This document shows, piece by piece, positions 52,376 through 61,556 of a stretch of 64,000 nt of DNA. This stretch comes from Paenibacillus baekrokdamisoli. GTDB taxonomy: Bacteria > Bacillota > Bacilli > Paenibacillales > Paenibacillaceae. The notes below the pieces were generated by a model. That model was not told the DNA's origin. It did no database searches and was given only the letters and a program-made list of their open reading frames with translations. Position 1 is the stretch's first letter, and each line of letters begins with the position of its first letter. A program made the position numbers and the translations under genes. The stretch lies in the NCBI RefSeq assembly GCF_003945345.1, contig NZ_AP019308.1:6142001-6206000 (forward strand), read 5' to 3'.

Positions 52376-53317
52376 ATGAAACGAAGTCTGTTATTGATTA
52401 TGACTGCGCTAGTTATATTAAGCGGTTGTGCAGATGCTAAGCAAATTTCTACCCCGACCGAGAAGTCAGGGACTACAACCGATCACAACGAAAACAAGGG
52501 ATCTAAAGGTGCTACCATCATCAAAGAGGGAACAAAAGAATTAACCCCATATGTAAAAACGACACAAATAAATAATGAGGATGTGACCTCCATAACTGTC
52601 CGTTCCTCCGAATCAGATCACAGTATCGACGTTCCCAAAGAACGCTACTTTGCAATTCTTGACGGCTTATACTGGTTGGATGAAGGGATTGCAAAAGCTG
52701 ATGAGCAAGAAAAGCCAACTAAATCAGTAGCCGTTATACGTGTTGAAACGAAGTCGGATATTTATGAAATTCCGTATGACCTAGCGACTAATCGGCTGCA
52801 AATAGAAGGTGATTGGATATACGCCTATGATTATACTTTGCTGATCATGCATAGTCTTCTGGCTCCTGAATCAGATATCGGTAAGATCGACACTATGTTA
52901 GAGGAAGCAAGAATCGAGTTCGACAAGAACCCTACTGTTACGGATACGCATCTTATTGACTTTGAAGCTAATGTGAATGGCAAAGATTATAATGGTTGGG
53001 ATAAAGAGCTGAAGAATGATGAAGCTACAAGCAGGGTTAAGTTTTACGAGACTGGCACCAAAATGGTTAATGCTTTATCTTTTTATACGAATGGCATCAT
53101 TGCTTTAAACAGGCAATTACTTTTCACTGATCCGAAATATAAGACACAAGACGGGATTCACGTTGGGATGCCTCGCGAGAAAGCGTTGAAAAAGTTAGGG
53201 GAGCCGAACGTAAAGCTTGCCTCTCATTGGGGTTATAAGGTTGGAGACTATATAAGGTTCCACCTCTATTTTGAAAAAGATACAATAAAATGGATTAGTC
53301 TTTCAATGCCGCTGTAA
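52376..53317 (+). CDS. Hypothetical lipoprotein
   Basis: This 313-residue protein has a lipoprotein signal (lipobox ILSGC, Cys18) and a Ser/Thr/Lys-rich linker (about 20-50). The body has no named domain except a C-terminal segment (DGIHVGMPREKALKKLGEPN) resembling the BamE/SmpA-like fold used by small lipoproteins. It is anchored outside the membrane. The role is unknown. GGAGGAATATGAGTA precedes ATG 52376, and the gene ends in a very long terminator. Confidence 0.68.
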   Translation: MKRSLLLIMTALVILSGCADAKQISTPTEKSGTTTDHNENKGSKGATIIKEGTKELTPYVKTTQINNEDVTSITVRSSESDHSIDVPKERYFAILDGLYWLDEGIAKADEQEKPTKSVAVIRVETKSDIYEIPYDLATNRLQIEGDWIYAYDYTLLIMHSLLAPESDIGKIDTMLEEARIEFDKNPTVTDTHLIDFEANVNGKDYNGWDKELKNDEATSRVKFYETGTKMVNALSFYTNGIIALNRQLLFTDPKYKTQDGIHVGMPREKALKKLGEPNVKLASHWGYKVGDYIRFHLYFEKDTIKWISLSMPL

Positions 53318-53400
53318 AGTTAATTATAGCCTGTATTTAAATCGAACCAATCGGTCGTGGAAATTGATAAAAGGCTTGAATCATAAATGGTTGCAGCAAG

Positions 53401-53445
53401 ACTGCTCATTAAGTAGAAATTTCTACTTGAGGAGCAGTTTTTTTT
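53401..53445 (+). terminator. Terminator after the lipoprotein gene
   Basis: ACTGCTC and GAGCAGT enclose the palindrome AAGTAGAAATTTCTACTT, giving a stem of about 36 paired bases, followed by eight T. Confidence 0.85.
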
Positions 53446-53510
53446 GCCTGCCGGGTGAGAGTAATAAATGAGATATGAACGGGCAGGCATGATGAAGTAC
53501 TTTTATGAAC

Positions 53511-53553
53511 TGTGATTTTCATCACAATCTCCAAAAGGTACACATGGTACTCT
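53511..53553 (+). promoter_or_regulatory. Fnr box and class II promoter of ldh-cyd
   Basis: TGTGA-TTTTCA-TCACA (53511-53526) is the exact TGTGA-N6-TCACA Fnr/Crp consensus. If its centre is at -41.5, the -10 falls at 53548-53553, where TACTCT follows a TG one base upstream (extended -10). Confidence 0.7.
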
Positions 53554-53584
53554 GAGTACAGTCGAGAATGTGCGTAATCAATCT

Positions 53585-53660
53585 TGCGTTCCGTAGCACG
53601 ATGAATGCTGCATAATCAATCAATGCGTTCCGTAGCACGATGAATGCTGCATAATCAATC
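53585..53660 (+). repeat. Two 37-bp direct repeats in the ldh leader
   Basis: Two identical 37-bp copies (53585-53621 and 53624-53660) are separated by AA. Each can fold a small hairpin (GTAGCA with TGCTGC). Partial extra copies flank them (TGCGTAATCAATC before, TTGCG after). Confidence 0.9.
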
Positions 53661-53706
53661 TTGCGATTGCTTACGCAAACCAATCATCTTATGAAAGGAA
53701 GAAACG

Positions 53707-54651
53707 ATGTCAACTTCAAACAAAACACGGATTGTTGTTATAGGTATTGGAGAGGTTGGTTCAAGAACGGCCTATACGCTGCTGCTGAGAGAACGCGCGG
53801 ATGAGCTGGTGTTGATCGACTCGGATCAGAATAAAGCTATAGGCGATGCGCTGGATATGAATCATGGCCTTCTCTTCCTGGGGCGTTCGAAGATCTGGGC
53901 GGGGACGTACGAGGATTGCACGGATGCAGATATTATCATCATTACAGCAGGCACGGAGCAGAAGCCAGAAGAATCGCGAATGGATCTCCTTCGGCGTAAT
54001 CATGAAATCATGAGTGGCATTATGAGTGAATTGATAAAAACGAATACGAAGGCTATTGTGCTGATCACCGCAAGCCCGGTTGATCTAATGAGCTATTTTG
54101 CCTGGGAACAATCGGGTTTGCCTGCGAGCCGAGTCATCGGCACCGGCACCCTGCTCGATACAGCGAGATTCCGCTATTTGATCGGAGAGCAGATGAACAT
54201 CGATGCTCATAGCGTGCATGCACAGATTATTGGCGAGCATGGCAATTCAGAGCTGCCGCTCTGGAGCGAGGCTAACGTTGCTGGATCTGAGCTTGATCTA
54301 AGCGAGGATACAAAAGCATCTATTGTCGCACGGACACAGGAAGCAGCCAATGAAGTTGTTCAAGCGAAGGGATCGAGCTGCTACGCAATTGCGTTGTCTA
54401 TCAACCGTATTTGTGCCGCGATTCTGAAGGATGAAGGCTCGGTGCTGAATGTATCCACATTGCTGAAGGATTACCACGGCATATCTGATGTTTACTTGGG
54501 CGTTCCCTGTATCGTCGACCGCCAAGGAATCAGAAGCACGATAGAGGTTAAGCTGTCGGATAAGGAGAAAGTGCTGCTTCATCAATCCGCCGACAAATTG
54601 AAAGGTCTTATTGCGACAACAACTTATGCAAGGAGTGAAAGAAATGGATAA
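53707..54651 (+). CDS. ldh: L-lactate dehydrogenase
   Basis: This 314-residue NAD-dependent enzyme reduces pyruvate to L-lactate in the cytoplasm, regenerating NAD when oxygen is short. The Rossmann loop is GIGEVGSR (13-20), the specificity loop contains Gln85 (EQKPEESR), which selects pyruvate over oxaloacetate, and the catalytic His178 is in GEHGNSELPLW. GAAAGGAAG precedes ATG 53707. The last codons overlap the cydA start by eight bases, so lactate fermentation and cytochrome bd expression are translationally coupled. The upstream Fnr box fits low-oxygen induction. Confidence 0.92.
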   Translation: MSTSNKTRIVVIGIGEVGSRTAYTLLLRERADELVLIDSDQNKAIGDALDMNHGLLFLGRSKIWAGTYEDCTDADIIIITAGTEQKPEESRMDLLRRNHEIMSGIMSELIKTNTKAIVLITASPVDLMSYFAWEQSGLPASRVIGTGTLLDTARFRYLIGEQMNIDAHSVHAQIIGEHGNSELPLWSEANVAGSELDLSEDTKASIVARTQEAANEVVQAKGSSCYAIALSINRICAAILKDEGSVLNVSTLLKDYHGISDVYLGVPCIVDRQGIRSTIEVKLSDKEKVLLHQSADKLKGLIATTTYARSERNG

Positions 54652-56047
54652 TGTCGATTTAGCGAGATGGCAGTTTGCCGTAACAACTCTTTATCACTTC
54701 CTATTCGTTCCGCTAACCATCGGTCTTGTATTCATGATCGCTATTATACAAACGATGTATGTTGTGAAGAAGGAAGAAGTCTATAAACGAATGGCCAAAT
54801 TCTGGGGTAAACTGTTTCTCCTGAATTTTGCGGTCGGCGTCGTAACGGGTATTTTACAAGAATTTCAATTCGGTATGAACTGGTCGGATTATTCCCGCTA
54901 TGTTGGCGATGTGTTTGGCGGACCGCTGGCTATTGAAGCACTCGTATCCTTTTTTATGGAATCGACGTTTCTTGGGATATGGATATTCGGCTGGGATAAA
55001 CTCTCGAAGAAGGTGCATCTGGCATCGATTTGGCTAGTAGCGTTAGGGACAGTGATCTCCGCATTCTGGATCTTAACCGCAAATTCCTTCATGCAGGAGC
55101 CAGCCGGTATTGTCATTCGTAATGGTCATGCGGAGATGGTCAGCTTCTTCGCTCTAATCTCGAATAAACAGCTGTGGCTGGAATTCCCTCATGTGCTCTT
55201 CGGTGCATGGACGACTGGCGGGTTGTTCGTAGCTGGCATAAGTGCTTATAAGCTTTTGAAAAAGCAGCATGTCGACGTATTCAAGCCTTCCTTCTCGATT
55301 GCAATCGTCTTCACGCTAGTGGCAAGTATTCTCGTTGCTGTTGTTGGTCATGATCAAGCACAGCATTTAATGAGTTCGCAACCGATGAAAATGGCTGCTT
55401 CCGAGGCACTCTGGGAGGATAGCGGCAACAGCGCACCTTGGACTGTCATAGCGGGCATTGATTCGAGTGGACAGAAGAACCAAATGGAGGTTAAGATTCC
55501 GGCTTTGCTCAGCATTCTTGCTTACAATAAGACCGAAGGCCAAGTGAAGGGCATCAAGACTCTTCAGGCGGAATATGAAGCGAAATACGGCCCAGGGAAC
55601 TATATTCCTCCGGTACGTACGACATTCTGGAGCTTCCGCGTCATGGTGCTTGCTGGAAGTCTAATGATTCTACTTAGTTTGTTCGGCGCGATTGCAATTA
55701 TGCGGGATCGTTTGAACCGCTATCGGCTGTATTTGAAATTTATGCTTCCTGCGATGAGTCTACCGTTTATTGCGAATTCGGCAGGCTGGATTATGACGGA
55801 GATGGGAAGGCAGCCTTGGATCGTATTCGGCTTGCAGCGAACGGAGCAGGGTGTATCTCCGACCGTCTCGGCTGGGATGGTTCTGACTACACTGATTGGC
55901 TTTAGCTTGGTTTATGGCATTCTGGCCTTCTTGCTTGTGTTCTTATTCGTAAAAGAAATACGTAAAGGTCCAGATGATGAGGAGCACACCCTGCAGGATG
56001 ACAGTCATGCAAAGGATGAAATAGCTGTCCCGATGACTATTTTGTAG
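54644..56047 (+). CDS. cydA: Cytochrome bd ubiquinol/menaquinol oxidase subunit I
   Basis: This 467-residue membrane subunit holds the haems of cytochrome bd, a high-affinity oxygen reductase. Candidate haem ligands His18 (YHFLF) and His183 (EFPHVLFG), and the GRQPW quinol-loop motif, are visible. The short Q-loop (about 245-320) is of the Bacillus type. The frame opens at 54611, but AAGGAGTGAAAG before ATG 54644 sets the start. It overlaps ldh and is separated from cydB by a small hairpin. Confidence 0.93.
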   Translation: MDNVDLARWQFAVTTLYHFLFVPLTIGLVFMIAIIQTMYVVKKEEVYKRMAKFWGKLFLLNFAVGVVTGILQEFQFGMNWSDYSRYVGDVFGGPLAIEALVSFFMESTFLGIWIFGWDKLSKKVHLASIWLVALGTVISAFWILTANSFMQEPAGIVIRNGHAEMVSFFALISNKQLWLEFPHVLFGAWTTGGLFVAGISAYKLLKKQHVDVFKPSFSIAIVFTLVASILVAVVGHDQAQHLMSSQPMKMAASEALWEDSGNSAPWTVIAGIDSSGQKNQMEVKIPALLSILAYNKTEGQVKGIKTLQAEYEAKYGPGNYIPPVRTTFWSFRVMVLAGSLMILLSLFGAIAIMRDRLNRYRLYLKFMLPAMSLPFIANSAGWIMTEMGRQPWIVFGLQRTEQGVSPTVSAGMVLTTLIGFSLVYGILAFLLVFLFVKEIRKGPDDEEHTLQDDSHAKDEIAVPMTIL

Positions 56048-56067
56048 TCGAAGGCAGAGAAGAGTGA

Positions 56068-56097
56068 GCTATGTCAAAACGCGAAAATTGGCATAGC
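56068..56097 (+). other. Stem-loop between cydA and cydB
   Basis: GCTATGTCA (56068-56076) pairs with TGGCATAGC (56089-56097) with one wobble around a 12-base loop. Without a T run it is more likely an mRNA stability or processing element than a terminator. Confidence 0.45.
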
Positions 56098-56128
56098 CTC
56101 GCAAAAACTTTTAGGAGGTGACCGTGCG

Positions 56129-57142
56129 ATGACGTTGGAAGTACTGTGGTTTGTTCTGATAGCGGTTTTGTTTGTTGGGTTCTTTTTTCTGGAGGGCTTC
56201 GACTTTGGTGTTGGGATGCTGGTGCCTTTCCTAGGTAAGGATGACCTCGATCGCCGCGTTCTTATTAATACGATCGGTCCATTCTGGGACGGGAATGAAG
56301 TATGGTTTATTACAGCGGGAGGCGCGATGTTCGCGGCTTTCCCCAATTGGTACGCAACGTTGTTCAGCGGCTTTTACATGGCCTTGTTTCTTATGCTGAT
56401 TGCACTGATCGGACGCGGTGTAGCCTTCGAGTTCCGAAGTAAGGTTGAGAATCCAAAGTGGCGTAAAACCTGGGATTGGGTCATTTTCTTCGGAAGCTTG
56501 CTGCCTCCGCTGCTCTGGGGTATTGCCTTGGCGAACCTTATGCGCGGTGTTCCCATTGATGAGCATATGAATTATACAGGAAGCTTCTGGGATCTAATCA
56601 GTCTGTATTCGGTAACAGCTGGCTTCAGCATGGTGCTCTTGTTCCTGCTGCATGGCTCCTTATTCATCACGTTAAAGACAACAGGCGATATGCAGAATAA
56701 AGCTCGTTCGGTAGCGCTTGGTATTGGGGCATGGACGACAATTCTGATGCTGCTGTTCGTCGTGCTGAGTTATTTTGAAACGGATATGTTTACTCGCAAT
56801 GGGATTGACCCTGGAGCAGTACCTATTCTTGCTGGTCTGGCCCTATTCTCTGTGCAATATTTCCTCAGACATAAGAGAGATGGCTGGGCGTTTATTATGA
56901 CGGGGCTGACGATTGTATTGTCTACGGTTACGGTGTTCATGGATCTATTCCCAAGAGTGATGATTAGCTCCATTGATCCTGCCTACTCGCTCACGATTTA
57001 CAATGCGGCATCGGGGCATTATACGCTGAAAGTGATGACGATTGTAGCGCTCTCGACGATTCCATTCGTGCTTGCTTACCAAATTTGGACTTATTGGGTG
57101 TTCCGTAAACGAGTTACCCGCGCGGATCATCTGGATTATTAA
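56129..57142 (+). CDS. cydB: Cytochrome bd oxidase subunit II
   Basis: This 337-residue membrane subunit has several helices and the N-terminal LEGFDFGVGML and GPFWDGNEVW motifs of CydB/AppB. It completes the oxidase. TAGGAGGTGA precedes ATG 56129. It is followed directly by cydD, whose ATG lies one base after its stop. Confidence 0.93.
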   Translation: MTLEVLWFVLIAVLFVGFFFLEGFDFGVGMLVPFLGKDDLDRRVLINTIGPFWDGNEVWFITAGGAMFAAFPNWYATLFSGFYMALFLMLIALIGRGVAFEFRSKVENPKWRKTWDWVIFFGSLLPPLLWGIALANLMRGVPIDEHMNYTGSFWDLISLYSVTAGFSMVLLFLLHGSLFITLKTTGDMQNKARSVALGIGAWTTILMLLFVVLSYFETDMFTRNGIDPGAVPILAGLALFSVQYFLRHKRDGWAFIMTGLTIVLSTVTVFMDLFPRVMISSIDPAYSLTIYNAASGHYTLKVMTIVALSTIPFVLAYQIWTYWVFRKRVTRADHLDY

Positions 57143-57143
57143 T

Positions 57144-58910
57144 ATGATTAGGCGTTTGTTAGACTACAGCTCTACGGCAAAAGGTTTCCTAATCGCGGCC
57201 GTTATATTCGCAGCATTCGGAGGCACTTGCCTGCTGCTGGAAGCCTCCGTATTGGCCCATATTGTTGACCGTGCTTTCCTTGGCAAGTCGACGCTCGGCC
57301 CACTTATGCCGATGTTCGGATCACTTCTGATCTGGATTGTACTAAGATCTTTGTTCCAAATGCTTGCCGATGGAATGGCAGCAAAGTCCGCGGACGTCAT
57401 GAAAAGTGAGCTTCGGATGAAGCTGATTCGCCATGCAGCTGCACTTGGCCCGCAGTTCACAAAGGGTGAGCGGAGTGGTGAATTAATCAGCACCGTAACC
57501 GAAGGTGTGGAGCAGCTCGAGACTTACTTAGCGAAATTCATTCCGCAAGCGGTCATGGCTGTCTTCCTGCCTGGTGCGATCGGGTGTGTCGTCTTATCCT
57601 TGGATGGTGTGAGTACCGTTGTTCTTGCTATTACGCTTCCGCTTCTTATTATCTTTATGATTCTGGTTGGGATAACAGCGAAGAAGAAGGCAGATCGCCA
57701 GTACAAGATGATGGGTCTTATGGGCGGCCATTTCTTTGATGTCATACGCGGCTTATCTACGCTGCGAATCTTCAATAGAAGCAAAGCGCAGCTTGAAGCG
57801 ATTCGCAGGATGAGCGAGGAATACCGGACGGCAACAATGTCTGCCCTAAGGCTTGCTTTTCTCTCTGCATTCGTCATGGAGCTGTTTGCTACACTTGGGA
57901 CGGCGATTGTTGCGGTCTTCCTAGGTTTAAGGCTGATCTCGGGCGATATCGAATTTTATCGGGCATTCTATGTCCTATTGCTCGTGCCGGAGTTTTATAC
58001 GCCGATCCGTCTGCTTGGAACGCAGTATCATTCCGGAATGAACGGCGTTACAGCTGCGGAACGCATACTGAATTTGCTGCAAACACCATGTGCTCATTCG
58101 GGTGCGCAGGAGGATGGAGTGGTCTTAAAGGATAGCACCATCGGCCGCGAAATTGTCTTCGAGCATGTAACAGTTCAATACCCAGGCGAGGATAAGCCTG
58201 TTCTTGAGGATCTTTCTTTTACAATCAAGCCTGGTGAACGCATCGCTATTGTGGGCAAATCAGGAGCGGGCAAGAGTACGCTGCTTGACTTGCTGCAAGG
58301 CTTCACCCAGCCATCATCCGGAGAAATCCGTATTGATCATACAAGGCTCGGCGAATTATGCATGAACCATTGGCGTTCATGTCTTACCGTCGTTTCTCAG
58401 CGAACGCATTTATTCCCAGGTACGATAGCAGATAATTTGCGTATCGGTGCAAAGAACGCCAAGCAGGAAGAACTTGAAGCAGCATCGCGAATAGCAGGTG
58501 CTGAACGTTTCATCCGTGAACTGCCGCAAGGCTATGATACACAGCTAACGGAGAAAGTGAAGCTCAGTGGCGGGCAGATCAGACGGCTAGGCCTTGCTAG
58601 AGCCATAGTAAGAGAGGCATCGGTTGCGCTTCTGGATGAACCTTTGTCCCAATTGGATATGGAGAGTGCGAATGCGGTACAGACTGCGCTTGAAGGATGG
58701 TCTCAAGGTCAGACCGTACTCTGGGTAACGCATCATCTGAATGCAGCAAGAACTGCAGATCGGATATTCGTATTAAACGAGGGTAAGCTCGCTGAGTTCG
58801 GTTCACATGAGGAACTTATGAAGCAGCAAGGTTCTTATGCCGAATTGTGGAAGGTCTCCGAGACAGCCTGCACCAATCGCGAGAACAGAAGGGAGCCAGT
58901 CACCTTATGA
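57144..58910 (+). CDS. cydD: Thiol reductant ABC exporter subunit CydD
   Basis: This 588-residue half-transporter has six membrane helices (about 15-310) and an ATPase domain with Walker A GKSGAGKST (about 371), signature LSGGQ and Walker B VALLDEP. With CydC it exports cysteine or glutathione-type thiols needed to assemble cytochrome bd. The frame opens at 57072, inside cydB. ATG 57144 lies just after the cydB stop with only a weak ribosome site, so translation is probably coupled. Confidence 0.92.
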   Translation: MIRRLLDYSSTAKGFLIAAVIFAAFGGTCLLLEASVLAHIVDRAFLGKSTLGPLMPMFGSLLIWIVLRSLFQMLADGMAAKSADVMKSELRMKLIRHAAALGPQFTKGERSGELISTVTEGVEQLETYLAKFIPQAVMAVFLPGAIGCVVLSLDGVSTVVLAITLPLLIIFMILVGITAKKKADRQYKMMGLMGGHFFDVIRGLSTLRIFNRSKAQLEAIRRMSEEYRTATMSALRLAFLSAFVMELFATLGTAIVAVFLGLRLISGDIEFYRAFYVLLLVPEFYTPIRLLGTQYHSGMNGVTAAERILNLLQTPCAHSGAQEDGVVLKDSTIGREIVFEHVTVQYPGEDKPVLEDLSFTIKPGERIAIVGKSGAGKSTLLDLLQGFTQPSSGEIRIDHTRLGELCMNHWRSCLTVVSQRTHLFPGTIADNLRIGAKNAKQEELEAASRIAGAERFIRELPQGYDTQLTEKVKLSGGQIRRLGLARAIVREASVALLDEPLSQLDMESANAVQTALEGWSQGQTVLWVTHHLNAARTADRIFVLNEGKLAEFGSHEELMKQQGSYAELWKVSETACTNRENRREPVTL

Positions 58911-60715
58911 CGATAATGCTGCAAACGCTGCGTTTCATGAAACCGTATAAAGGTCGACTGCTGCTTGCTGTGCTGCTCGGCTTTCTAACGATTGGAGCTA
59001 ACTTAGGCTTAATGGGAACATCGGGTTATCTTATCGCTTCAGCAGCTTTGCGCCCCGAGAACGTACTGCTGCTGTGGCTTCCCATCGTTGGGGTGCGTTT
59101 CTTCGGACTCTCCAGGGGGGTATTTCGCTACTTTGAACGGCTGATCTCTCATGACTTGACCTTTCGGATTCTGAAGGATATTCGGGTCTGGCTGTTTGTC
59201 CGTTTGGAAAGACGGGGCGAGAAATTGCTGGAAGGGGAGAAAAGCGGCGATTTGCTAGGATCGATCATATCAGATGTCGATACCCTTCAAGGTTTGTTTT
59301 TACGAGTTGTATTGCCTCCTGCTGTTGCCCTTCTTGTTGGATTGACGGGTGTTGGATTAATGTCGTTCTTCAGTGTAAAGCTTGGAATCATCCTCGGAAT
59401 CATGCTGTTTCTCGCAGGGGTCGTGATTCCTTATGCGACGTATCGATGGGGGCGTAAGCCGGGACAGGAATGGGTTGAGCAAAGGGCCAAGATCTACGAG
59501 GAGACATCCGAGCTTATTACGGGGCTTCCGGAATTGACTATATTCGGCGGCTTGGAGGAAAGGCTTCAGCGGCTTGAACGCATCCAGCAGGCTTCGACCA
59601 AGCAGCAATCTGCTATAAACCGAATCAGTGCGCTGACGAGTGGGCTTATGCTGGGTATCGGTAGATTGGCTATGGTGCTTGTCCTGTTGGCAGCCATTCC
59701 GCTGGTTGTTCAGGGTAAGCTAACAGGTGTTCAGCTTCCAGCGTTAACTTTGCTTGCGCTTGCTGCTTTCGAAGCCGTCGCTCCTCTGCCGCAAGCTTTG
59801 CAGCAGTTAGGCCAGACGATGGCGGCGAGCAGCAGACTTTTTCGACTGGCAGATGGAGGAGTAGAAGAGCTTCCATTAGCGAAAGATATGGAGCATTCAG
59901 CAGGTGTAACGATGACGCGAATTCCTATGATAGAACGTCATAAACCATTACTAGCCATCGAATTCGAGGATGTTACACTGCGTTATGATCATACGAAGAC
60001 GGCGCTTAAGCAGCTTTCCTTTTCAATTGAAGCTGGCTGCCATACGGCAATTGTAGGTGAAAGCGGAGCAGGCAAGAGCTCCATGATTGGCGTGCTGCTA
60101 GGATTAACGCCTTTGTCCGAAGGTATCATACGAATAAATGGGCAAGATACGCAAGAGATGGCTGGGAGTTCCATCCGTGATTGTTTCGCTGTTGTTCCTC
60201 AGCAGGTTCAGCTGTTCCATGCAACGGTGATGGATAATTTGCGAATTGCCAAGCCAGACGCAACTGAAGAGGAAGTCAGAGTGGCGCTCCGTCAAGCGCT
60301 TCTAGAAGATACAATTGCGAAGCTGCCAAATGGGATTCATACCCTGCTTGGAGAATGGGGAGAGCGTCTATCTGGCGGGGAACGTCAGCGAATGGGGTTG
60401 GCTAGAGCACTATTGAGGCAGGCACCCATTGTCGTTTTTGATGAACCGGCAACAGGGCTGGATGTTTGGACGGAGGAAGCTTTCTTTCGCAATATGCGTA
60501 CAGTTCTGAAGGACAAAACCGTGCTGTGGATCAGTCATAAGCTGCATGGACTCGAGCAGATGGATCAGGTGTTCGTACTGCAAGAGGGTGAGCTCGCTGA
60601 ACAAGGCAATCATGATGAACTGATGGCTAGTAATGGTTTGTATCGACGTCTGAGAGAGTTTCAATCCGGGGAGATGACAGAGGTAGCTCCATTCGTTTTC
60701 TCTGAGGCCAAATAA
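58907..60715 (+). CDS. cydC: Thiol reductant ABC exporter subunit CydC
   Basis: This 602-residue half-transporter partner of CydD has membrane helices in about 1-310 and an ATPase domain with Walker A GESGAGKSS (about 384), signature LSGGERQ and Walker B VVFDEP. The ATG at 58907 overlaps the cydD stop (ATGA). GAAGGGA lies farther upstream. The gene order cydA-cydB-cydD-cydC, with the two ABC genes reading D then C, is common in Bacillales. Confidence 0.92.
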   Translation: MTIMLQTLRFMKPYKGRLLLAVLLGFLTIGANLGLMGTSGYLIASAALRPENVLLLWLPIVGVRFFGLSRGVFRYFERLISHDLTFRILKDIRVWLFVRLERRGEKLLEGEKSGDLLGSIISDVDTLQGLFLRVVLPPAVALLVGLTGVGLMSFFSVKLGIILGIMLFLAGVVIPYATYRWGRKPGQEWVEQRAKIYEETSELITGLPELTIFGGLEERLQRLERIQQASTKQQSAINRISALTSGLMLGIGRLAMVLVLLAAIPLVVQGKLTGVQLPALTLLALAAFEAVAPLPQALQQLGQTMAASSRLFRLADGGVEELPLAKDMEHSAGVTMTRIPMIERHKPLLAIEFEDVTLRYDHTKTALKQLSFSIEAGCHTAIVGESGAGKSSMIGVLLGLTPLSEGIIRINGQDTQEMAGSSIRDCFAVVPQQVQLFHATVMDNLRIAKPDATEEEVRVALRQALLEDTIAKLPNGIHTLLGEWGERLSGGERQRMGLARALLRQAPIVVFDEPATGLDVWTEEAFFRNMRTVLKDKTVLWISHKLHGLEQMDQVFVLQEGELAEQGNHDELMASNGLYRRLREFQSGEMTEVAPFVFSEAK

Positions 60716-60755
60716 AAAGACGGTCACAAAGGCAAGAGCTTGAACCTTTGTGACC
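60716..60755 (-). terminator. Terminator of the fnr gene
   Basis: GGTCACAAAGG (60722-60732) pairs perfectly with CCTTTGTGACC (60745-60755). On the minus strand the stem is followed by TCTTTTTATTT, so it mainly serves fnr and may also stop cydC. Confidence 0.75.
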
Positions 60756-60778
60756 ATCCAACTAAACGAACCTTATCG

Positions 60779-61534
60779 TTAAATCCGGCAGATGCCCTTC
60801 GGACACGCAGAGCAAGTCGGACATTGACTCATGGTACGCAGCGCATCTAAGCACTCTACGACAATGTACCCTTTGCGAATGGACAACGTTCCTTCTGCTT
60901 TAAGGGTACTCAGCATCCGGTTGATGCTCTCCCTTGTTGCTCCGATGAAATCAGCCAATTCAGCATTCGTAAGCTTCAGGTTAATTCGGATGCCATCAGG
61001 GGTAGCAACCCCATACGTATTCGTAAGGCGAATCAGCGTAGATGCAAGAGCACCTGGCTTGCCGAACAGCAGTAAATCCCGAAACTTGGATTCCGTCACC
61101 CGCTGCATGAAGGCCATCCAATTCATGAAGGAGAAAGCCAAATCTCCCTGCCGATGCATCAGACTATCGAGGTCCTTCGCTTGTATGACGCCAAGCTCGG
61201 CATTCTCGATGATCTCCGCACTAAAGGAATGATGCTGGCGAAAGCCATCTGCCGGTTCATGGAGCAGATCACCAGCTTGCAGGATAGACAGAATAAATTG
61301 CTTGCCATCCTCCGTTGACTTGAGCAGCTTTATTTTGCCCGAACGAATGTAATACAGCTTCCCGAGTGGATCGCCCTCCCAGAACAGATGGTTACCTGCA
61401 GATATATATTTGGGATACATGATCTCCTGCATCATGCTGAATTGTTCTTCTGTAAAAAAGGAACCGATTCCGAGCGGATTGTTCTTCTGTGCCTCAGAAG
61501 AGTCTGGCTTGATTGTTCTTACAGCGACTGCCAT
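60779..61534 (-). CDS. fnr: Crp/Fnr family oxygen-responsive regulator (Fnr)
   Basis: This 251-residue regulator has a cyclic-nucleotide-like sensor domain (about 25-145) and a Crp-type helix-turn-helix (ELADFIGATRESINRML). The C-terminal tail contains Cys228, Cys238, Cys241, Cys244 and Cys249 (SQCPTCSACPKGICRI). This fits the C-terminal [4Fe-4S] cluster of Bacillus Fnr, unlike the N-terminal cluster of E. coli FNR. It probably activates ldh-cyd at the TGTGA-N6-TCACA box upstream. GGAAGGGG precedes ATG 61534. Confidence 0.9.
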   Translation of the reverse strand: MAVAVRTIKPDSSEAQKNNPLGIGSFFTEEQFSMMQEIMYPKYISAGNHLFWEGDPLGKLYYIRSGKIKLLKSTEDGKQFILSILQAGDLLHEPADGFRQHHSFSAEIIENAELGVIQAKDLDSLMHRQGDLAFSFMNWMAFMQRVTESKFRDLLLFGKPGALASTLIRLTNTYGVATPDGIRINLKLTNAELADFIGATRESINRMLSTLKAEGTLSIRKGYIVVECLDALRTMSQCPTCSACPKGICRI

Positions 61535-61556
61535 CGTGAAACAACCCCTTCCTATT

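Larger units (their letters stand above)
53318..53706. promoter_or_regulatory. Regulatory region of the ldh-cyd operon
   Basis: This 389-base stretch has no gene but contains, in order, a long terminator (53401-53445), an ideal Fnr box (53511-53526), an extended -10 candidate (53545-53553), two 37-bp direct repeats (53585-53660) and a hairpin TTGCG-N8-CGCAA (53661-53678). They are annotated separately. It is one of the densest regulatory regions in the window. Confidence 0.7.

Noticed and set aside
53585..53660. CRISPR array
   Set aside because: There are only two copies with a 2-base gap, no variable spacers and no cas genes, so it is a direct repeat in a leader.
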